64,000 nucleotides of DNA from Helianthus annuus. Taxonomy: Eukaryota; Streptophyta; Magnoliopsida; Asterales; Asteraceae. The position numbers were made by a program, and so were the translations under genes. This document shows, piece after piece, positions 56,264-64,000 of this stretch (position 1 is the first letter of the stretch; each line of letters starts with the position of its first letter). The DNA lies in assembly GCF_002127325.2 (NCBI RefSeq), contig NC_035434.2, forward strand, positions 81,656,664 through 81,720,663, read 5' to 3'. Below the pieces are notes generated by a model. That model worked only from the letters and a program-made list of their open reading frames with translations. It had not been told where the DNA came from and searched no databases.

Positions 56264-58068
56264 CATGACCGAGCTCTGTTTAAATCCATTGAAAGGGGTC
56301 CACATATACCAATGACTGATATACCAGCAGTTCCAGCAACTGACCAAACACCAGCAATCCCTGCCTCCCGTGCTCCCAAAAGTGAAATAAACTGGAGCGC
56401 GGAAGACAAGGAACTGGTGGTTGGGGATGAAAGGGCAAAGTCACTCTTAATAATGGCCATCCCCAATGACATATTTTCACAAGTTGATGCATGTGCATCA
56501 GCTAAGGAAATATGGGATCAGTTGGAAAATCTTTGTGAATGAGGAGAAAGGATGAGAAGAAACAAGAGAACAAACAATGTTTCCTCATATGAGAGGTTTA
56601 AAAGTTTACCTAATGAAAGATTAAATGATACATATCAAAGGTTTACAAAAATTTTAAATGAGCTAAAGAAATTTGGAATAACAAAGTCAAATGACTTTGT
56701 CCTCCACCTTAGAACTAGAAAACATGAGTCTTCATGATTTATACAGCATCTTGATCCCCAGAGGGGTAGAAATATTTGAAGAAACCATTCAAAGAGGGGG
56801 ATCTTTAGCTCTTATCTCAAACCCACAAAGATCAACAACTTCCAATGATCCACAACCTTCAAACAGCCAAAGTTTTGAAATTTCTAATACTTCATCAGAT
56901 TTTTCAGCTTTTGCTGAAGCAATAGCACTGCTCACCAAAAAATTTGAGCAGAGGTTGAGGGGAGGAGGCTAGAGATACCAGAGGAGTGACAGAGGGAGGA
57001 TGGATGGAAGATCTAAAGAAGAAGTTAGATCTAAGGATAAAGGGAAAGCTAAGGTTGTGTGCTACAAGTGCAAGCAAAGAGGTCACTATGCATCAGAATG
57101 CAAGACCAAGAAGCTGAAAGATGTTGCTTACTATGAGAAGAAGCTTGAAGAAGCTAAGAAGCAGCAGCAGCAAGTCAGCTTAATTGCTGGGACAGATACA
57201 TGGCTATCTGATGACTCTTCTGATGAAGAAGAAGAAGAAGAAGGAAATGGCTAACTTCTGTCTCATGGCACTTTCTGATGACATACCAAAAACTTCAGGA
57301 CAACAGGTAAATTTAGACAATCTTGATCTTGAACACAAGCTAAATGAGCTCATGTCAGATTTTCTAAATCTACAAGTTAAACATAAATCAGATATTGAAA
57401 AATCTGATGAGTTGCAAAGGACTATGAACAAAATTATTCTTGAAAATCAATTACTCATAGAAGAAAGTTTAGATAAAAGAGCTAAAATTGAGTTCTATGA
57501 AAATGAAAGAAAAGATCTTTACAAGAAAATCAATGATAAAGAAATTAATGTAAGAGGTTTTCAACAAGCCAAAGAATTTATAAACTTCATCGAGTCCACA
57601 CCAAAGAACAAAGGAGAGGGTTTGGGATATGTAAGAACAAGTAACAACAAACCCACTGTCTTTGTAAAAGCAACTCAACAGATTTCTGATAAATTTTCAT
57701 CAGAATCTGATTCTGAAACTTGCAAGTCAACCTGTTCTGAATACTTTTTTAATAAACCCAACTTTGAACCAAAAAGAAGTGAATGCAAACAAGAGTCTGT
57801 AAAAACTACAGAAGCAGTTCACTCATTTTTTCAAGATTATCCCATCATTCCATCACAAGAAGGAATATCAGAAAATTCTGATAAATCTTGTATGTGTGTT
57901 GACATACTGAAGCTTGTTCAACACCATCTCCAAAAGAAAAATGCAAAATCTGTTAATGGCTCAGCATATAACAGAATTTCTAATGAAAAATCAACAAGAA
58001 AAAATAATGTGTTTAAAAGTTCATCAGAAAGAGTACCCAAGCATGCCTGGGTACCAAAAACCCTCTAA
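56264..58068 (+). pseudogene. gag: Element A gag, second part (broken)
   Basis: Resumes the Gag started at 16232 (NGHDRALFKS, then the NWSAEDKELV...LLIMAIPNDIF part). A stop lies at 56540, a frame change near 56690-56735 with loss of part of the capsid region, a stop near 56970, a knuckle CYKCKQRGHYASEC (about 57061-57102), a frame change near 57190-57250, then a long coiled-coil tail ending KHAWVPKTL at 58066. The WVPKT end is shared with C. At least three frame changes make it non-functional. Confidence 0.8.
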
Positions 58069-58091
58069 CCATTCCATTTCAGGACCATCAT

Positions 58092-59385
58092 GTGCAGCAG
58101 ATCTGGTACTGCGATTCAGGAAGCTCCAAGCACATGACTGGGGATAGGAGCTTACTCAGCAACTTTGTTCCAAAGCTGGGTAAAATGGTAAATTTTGTAA
58201 ATGCAGTGAAAGGGAGGATCATGGGATACGGATGTATCAGGTATGGATGCTTGACCATTGAGAAAGTAGCCTATGTTGAAGGCTTAAAGTATAATTTGCT
58301 AAGCTGTGGTCAATTCTGTGACAAAGGTTTTCAACTAACCTTTTTACCAGAAAAATGCTTGCTAATAGGTATCTATGATAACAAAATCTATTTAAGTGGA
58401 AAAAGAATAAGACAATCAATATACTACTTTGATTTCAAAGAAGAAAACGAACATCCAAAATTATGTTTATTTTCAAAAATCAACAAAGGAAGTAGTAGTT
58501 GGTTGTCGCATAAAAGGTTGGCCCACTTAAATTTCAAAAACCTAAGCAAACTAGCAAGTAAGGGTTTGGTAAAAGATTACCTTTTATATCCTCTAAGAAG
58601 GATAAGATTTGTGATGCTTGTGAGATGGGAAAATCCAAAAGAAACTCACACAAATCAATTTCTGAGTCTTCTATTACACAAAATTTGGAACTTTTACACA
58701 TGGATTTGTGTGGACCAATAAGCATAGAAAGTTTTTCTGGGAAGAAATATATACTAGTAATAGTTGATGATTTTTCCAGATATACTTGGGTCGAATTCTT
58801 AAGGAAGAAAAGTGAAACACCTGATCTGATCATTAACTTTATCAAGAAAATTGAAAATCTGTTAAAATTGACAGTCAGAAGGATCTGATCTGACAATGGG
58901 ACATAGTTTAAAAATTCAAAAATTGAGAGCTTTCTTGTGAGTAAAGGAATCTCTCATGATTTTCTTGCTCCCAGAACACCTCAACAGAATGGGGTTGTTG
59001 GAAGAAAGAATAGAACCTTAGTAGAAGCTGCCAGAACAATGCTTGCTTATGCTAAAATGCCCACTCATTTTTGGGCAGAAGCAATAGCAAATGCATGTTT
59101 TACTCAAAACAGAACCCTAATCAACAAAAGGCTAAACAAAACACCTTAGAACATTATAAATGGAAGGATTTCAAGTGTAAAATTTTTACATACATTTGGT
59201 TGTAGATGTTTTGTTTTTAATGATTTTGAAAGCCTTGAAAATTTTGACAGAAAAGCAGAAAAAAGTATTTTTCTTGGTTATTCTTTGTCCTTAAAAGCTT
59301 ATAAAATTTTTATTCTTAATATAAGGACAATCAGAGAAAGTTTGTATGTTTCATTTGATGACTCATCAGAAACAGAGGTTTCTGA
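58092..59385 (+). pseudogene. pol: Element A protease-integrase region, cut by F
   Basis: WYCDSGSSKHMTG near 58100 (protease), WLSHKRLAHLNFKNL near 58500, frameshift near 58600, integrase core MDLCGPISIE (about 58699) with SDNGT flanked by TGA 58886 and TAG 58904, APRTPQQNGVVGRKNR near 58969, and a stop after LNKTP near 59147. Coding similarity goes on to about 59385, where F begins. RT and RNase H of A lie outside the window. Confidence 0.85.
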
Positions 59386-62300
59386 TGTCACACCCTGGCT
59401 TTGCGGAAGCGTGGGTTTATTTGGTGTGACTTCTTAATACCATAGCATAATCACAACAATGCTATATGAAAATAAAACCATGATGTTCATCCATTAATTC
59501 AAGTTTTAAAGATAAAACATGACAACGTTGTTTTCAAAAGTCGACAAATGCAGCGGGTTACAACATGACATAATAAAATATTGTTCATACGACACAACCA
59601 AAAGACATGAATAAAACACAGTTTAAGACTTGTGACTCGTCCATGCAAAAGTCACAATCCCTAAACTCGGATGACGTCATTTCTCCTACGCAGCTTGACG
59701 ACATAGCATACCTTGCCAGATCCCTAATTTCCTGAAATACATGTAATTTGAAAAATCAACAAAAAGTTGAGCGAGTTCATGTAAAAGTGAGTATGTTTAT
59801 AAAACGTTAAAGTACGTCCCAAAATATAAATGTTCCTGGTGTGTAGCAATTAAGGAAAAAGAGATCACCATTGGGTTGCAAAGCCACTGGTATGTGTGAA
59901 GTGATGCAGGAAAACTCAAACCTAGCAAATTTGTACCGGGCCTCGGCTGTAAGACACAGTCACCTCTATGGGCCTCCCCGGCCTCACGGGTGTGGGCTCG
60001 CTACACCCAAATAGATCTATCACTCTTGTGTCCCTCGGTCCTAACAACGAGGATTAATGGCTTTAAGTGTTGTACCCACCACTCACATGATCTGTACGTC
60101 CTAACCCTCCTTAAGCTAACCATACCATGTATAAAAATGTTCTAAATAATTGTAACATGTATTTCACCCCCGAAGTTATAAAACTGAAAACAGTTAAGAG
60201 AAAAGAGGGACATGAGCTCACAGAAGTGCGTCTCGTGAAATAGTCGATCCCAACTCAACCTGCTGCGTGACGACCTACACGTACTAAATTCTATTAGACG
60301 GACGGCCGTGCCTTGGCTTGACGTTTAACGTTTTTGGTAAATAGTTAGACAACTATTTCGTATTTACACTTCTTAATTATTTCATAAGTATATTCCTTCC
60401 CAAGGATAGGGGTAATAATACATGTGTGTTTTATAATTCCGAAAATATATTTTAAGTCTCACTTGAAAATATATTTATTCACTTTGTCTAAAATGTTTTA
60501 ATCCCAAAATATATATTTTCCCCGAAAATATTATATTTTATTTCATAAGTTTTTCCAAAATAATATTTTCACAAAATGTACAAATAGGAGTATTTTTCTA
60601 AAAAATACATAAAATTTTTAAAGTTCGCGTTGTATTACGATACTTATATAACTTAAATATTTATTCTGTGAGAGCGTTGGTATTATTTTGGAGTCGTAAT
60701 TTCACGGTGTTTTTATGTTATATTATTTTCACCCCAAAAATAATATATATCTAGTTCACAAAATAATCACATAATCACACAAGCATCTTATTTTAAAATA
60801 TATATCTTAAATATATATTTAACGAGTTTTATTTACGAAAATCCACCTCCGATACTTTGTAATTTTTGTAATAAAATCATGGCGAAGTTTATTCTTGAAA
60901 ACAAGTTAAAAATACATTTGTAACCATTTGTTATAAAAATACTTGTAAGTGTTATATTTTTAGAAAAATTTCGCCAGAGTTTCCTCTGTAAATGGAGGTG
61001 TCCATGCTCTTAGCATATCATTTTCTCTTTGTAAAAATCAATCAACCAATTTACCAATCAACAACATACAATATTTATTCATCAAACTTGACAAAATAGA
61101 GATAATTCATAAACTCATGAACTTGAAGGTTTTTGTAAAAAATATGTAGTAAGTCACTAACATATTTAGTAGGTTTTGTTATCTTTAAAAATAAGTTCAA
61201 ATTCTTGAAAACTTTATTTTTAAAGAACTTGAAGTTTCACAACTTCTTGTCATAATTTACAAAAATACTTTCTTGTTAAATTTCTTGTTACACAAGTGTT
61301 TACACACTTGTTTATTTACCAAAAATGCTTCTAGTTCATAAAATATCCGGGTTTTCACAAAACTAGTATCTTCCGCTTGGTTCTTCCGAAAAACCATTTG
61401 TAGATCTTTAGATCCACAAGTTTACAACTTCATTTTACAAGAAAAATTATGTTTATTCAAGTTTCAAGTTCATGGTGGATGGTTTCATCATCTTTCTTAT
61501 TTCTAACACTAACATCCTACTAGTTCATGTTCTTGAACATGATCTAGTATGTCTAGATGATGATCCATCCTACTTTTAGTAACAAACAACATCAAATAAT
61601 CATAACTACACAAGATTTATATGATTTACACACATGTCTTCTCTTTATCCACCTTATTTATCTTGTGTTCAAGACTTTAATGTAAGTTCTTTAGTGTTTC
61701 TTAATTTTTAACCATTAAATCAACTATTAACCACCATAAACAAGATCAAAATGATGATTAGAAGCACTTACTACTAGCACAAGGCTAGGGAAGAAACAAG
61801 ATGTAAATGTGGTGGATAAAAGAAATCTAGAGCGGTTCTTGAACTTTCGAGAGCACCGGGCTTGTTTGTAGGACTCCTTGCTTCTATGTATGTATGAGAA
61901 ATGGTTGAACAAGGTTTGAAAGTGGTGGTGGTGTGGTGGAAGGGTGGCAGCCGTGAGGTGGTTATGGAGGGAGAGAGAAAAGTTGTTGTTTAGTGAATGT
62001 TGATGAAAGAGATGGGTTAACTTTCATGTATACTTATAGACCGATTTTCTTAATGTCCATCATGTAATGTGTTCTCTTGATAACCAACACTAACAATAAA
62101 ATAATCAAGGAAGGCAAGGGTGTGTCCCACCCTTGGGACCGTCGACATAGGGGGGGTATGGGTTGGGTGGTGATGGTATGGTTACACATTTAGTTGAAAT
62201 CTAATGGTATTTATTTAGGATATTTGTGTGGTTATTAATATAAAAGGGTGTTAGGGTGTTCGACCCTAACTAGCTCAGAAAAGTAAAAACAATGTTTTTG

Positions 62301-62905
62301 GCAAAATTTTTATGTTCCGGGTAAAGTCCGGTTGTTCGGTTGGATATTGATCTGTTATAGTGCTAAGTAAAGCTTTTAAGTGTCTTTTATATTGTTTTAG
62401 TGACACATTAAATTTCCCAACACTTTGGAAAGTGTCTAGAGTTATTTTACCAAGTTTTTGCACTTTACTAGCCTTGTTAAATGCTGAATTTTTGTATGTA
62501 GTGCAGGATTTTGTGATTAAAGTATGTTTTAGGCACTTCCGGTCACTATAACTATCACCTAGTGACATAGTTTTAGGGTCCTCACCTCCCTACACTCCCT
62601 ACTAGTGTAGTGATCTATTCCCGGCTCATACTGGCCTCAGAAACAATGTCTGTCTAGTGCTGGCAATGTCAGCATGTTTACTGGGTTATCCGCTCGCTGT
62701 GCTAGCTGTGCTTTTGTGCATCAAGTTTGTCACTATTGTTTGTGTGTAATAAATGGAGTGACAGTAATAAAGTATGATGCATGAGTATGTATGTATCAGA
62801 AAACAGAAAGCAGTTTATTCATAATTGTAATCAAGCACAGTAATTAAGCACCAATTAAATATTAATTAATTTGTACGGATACCTGGATTTGTGAGGGTTG
62901 TCACA
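59386..62905 (-). repeat. 3' LTR of F (3520 bp)
   Basis: On the minus strand it reads TGTGACAACCC to GGGTGTGACA. AT-rich over 60400-61700. No TGGGCC/telo-box promoter like that of G1, D and E was found, and no short CpG motif array. The small ORFs (for example 61727-61912, 62275-62568) are not recognisable. The second LTR is outside, so divergence cannot be judged. Confidence 0.85.
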
Positions 62906-62941
62906 TTCCCCCCCGTTAAGAAAATTTCGTCCCGAAATTTT
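62906..62941 (-). other. Polypurine tract and hairpin of F
   Basis: On the minus strand a 21-base palindrome of arms AAAATTTCG and CGAAATTTT around GGA (62921-62941), then CTTAACGGGGGGGAA (62906-62920), then the LTR. The core TCGGGACGA and the distance of 15 nt match G1, D and E (18 nt). Only one copy is seen. Confidence 0.85.
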
Positions 62942-64000
62942 AGGCTCTGCTTCTAGTTGCAGGGGTCTTAGGAAATAGATGGGGGTATTTTTCTTTCATG
63001 CGATCCTCACGTTCCCATGTGTATTCTAGACCTTGTCTGGCATTCCAACGAACTTCGACGAGTTTGATACTGCTCCTGCGTGTTTTGTTTATCTTCCTAT
63101 CCGTAACCTCAACGGGTTCTTCGACAAAGTGGAGCGTGTCGTCGATATGAATTTCGTCAGCAGGAATGACAACAGTTTCTTGTGTTGGACTCTTCTTCAA
63201 GTTTGATACATGGAATTGTATCGTGAACACCATTAAGTTCGGCAGGTAAGTCCAACTTGTATGTTACTAATCCAATTCTCTCCAGAATCTTGAATGGACT
63301 AATATATCGCGGATTTAACTTTCCACGCTTTCCGAAGCGTGCCACACCCTTCCAGAGTGATACCTTCAACAATACCATGTCTCCTACCTCAAACTCCAGA
63401 GGTTTCCTTCTTCTGTCCGCATAACACTTTTGACGATCGCGAGCTGCCTTGATGTGATCTCGGATCTGTGCAATCTTGTCTGTGGTTTCCTGGACCACTT
63501 CCAGTCCAACTAATTGTCTATCACCTGCATCAGACCAACAAATTGGTGATCGACATTTGCGTCCGTAAAGAGCTTTGAACGGTGCGGCTTGAATACTTGC
63601 GTGATAACTATTGTTGTATGAAAATTCGACCAATGGTAGGTGAGTATCCCAACTTCCACCTAAATCCATAACGCAAGCTCGCAGCATATCTTCTAGAGTC
63701 TGGATCGTTCGTTCACTCTGTCCATCAGTTTGCGGGTGAAAAGTTGTGCTCAGATTCAACTGAGACCCAAACGCTTCTTGGAAGGACTGCCAAATCCTTG
63801 ACACAAACCTTCCGTCTCTATCAGAGATGATTGAGAGAGGCACTCCATGACGTGCAATGATCTCTCTCATGTATATCTCAGCCAATTTGCTCGTGTTGTC
63901 CTTTTCTCTGATCGGCAAGAAATGTGCAGATTTCGTTAACCGGTCTACTATTACCCAAATAGTATCGTGACCTTTTGGCGTTCTTGGCAACTTTGTTATG
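62940..64000 (-). pseudogene. pol: F integrase C-terminus and chromodomain, frameshifted
   Basis: From the window edge down: [24 protein letters not shown], the ISDRDGRF and SERTIQ catalytic motifs, the [10 protein letters not shown] stretch, a [14 protein letters not shown] (GPF-type) module, then ELNGVHDT where one extra A (about 63208-63212) shifts the frame. The other frame continues FHVSNLKKS and a chromodomain-like end (EEPVEVTDRKI...VRWNARQGLEYTWEREDRMKEKYPHLF) to a stop at 62940. Same lineage as G1 and D. The frame is open to the right edge. Confidence 0.88.

Larger units (their letters stand above)
59386..64000 (-). mobile_element. Minus-strand Ty3/gypsy element F (partial)
   Basis: 3' LTR 59386-62905 in its own orientation, then purine tract, hairpin, chromodomain and integrase running off the right edge. 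Inserted into the integrase region of A; the left flank TCTGA is the likely target duplication, the other copy being outside. Confidence 0.9.

Noticed and set aside
60400..61700. AT-rich part of the F LTR as an origin or scaffold attachment region
   Set aside because: Only base composition supports it; it lies inside an LTR with clear ends.
1..64000. Host protein-coding gene
   Set aside because: Every recognisable protein frame belongs to a retrotransposon; remaining ORFs lack domains and lie in LTRs or leaders.

Overview
This window is nuclear DNA of a flowering plant, made almost entirely of LTR retrotransposons nested inside one another. I see no host gene, tRNA gene, rRNA gene or CRISPR array. 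Large, intact chromodomain Ty3/gypsy elements with CCHC-rich Gag, together with Ty1/copia elements carrying an extra 3' ORF, suggest a dicot. The protein style fits Asteraceae, but that assignment is from memory of the families and is only an inference.

Layout. (1) 1-9428: Ty3/gypsy element G1, intact, with its first ~314 bp outside the window. (2) 9429-11480: part of a minus-strand gypsy-type LTR with a TTGACC array. It abuts a broken RNase H fragment (11481-11742), a plus-strand LTR-like stretch (11743-~14840) and a short unassigned piece. (3) ~15082-59385: copia element A, split in its gag by copia element B (16352-56258, target duplication ATGGT). B is itself split by gypsy D (20634-30364, duplication GAATG, intact), by the non-autonomous gypsy E (30913-40546, duplication TGGTA) and, inside its own 3' LTR, by copia C (42514-55906, duplication CATAT). 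(4) 59386-64000: minus-strand gypsy F, inserted in the integrase region of A and running off the window.

Counts made by eye of differences between paired LTRs give B about 2.7%, C about 1.5%, E about 1.4%, D about 0.2% and G1 about 0.15%. Host B is older than its three guests, so the nesting order and the divergence order agree. G1 and D look recent and keep full gag-pol frames, each apparently interrupted by one 80-88 bp intron near the Gag N-terminus. A, B, C and F carry stops or frameshifts, and E holds only pol relics.

Beyond the proteins, the window repeats several non-coding designs. All four gypsy 3' ends carry a hairpin around an invariant TCGGGACGA core, 15-18 nt before the 3' LTR. 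Its stem changes with compensation, and in G1, D and E the hairpin, purine tract and LTR-tip unit is present twice. In copia B and C the terminal polypurine tract is also duplicated upstream, and between the copies lie five versions of a nested stem-loop cassette with compensatory stem changes. Most families carry their own short-motif arrays in the promoter or leader. Gypsy LTR promoters combine TGGGCC and AAACCCTA boxes. These RNA-level and cis-element designs are the most interesting content.
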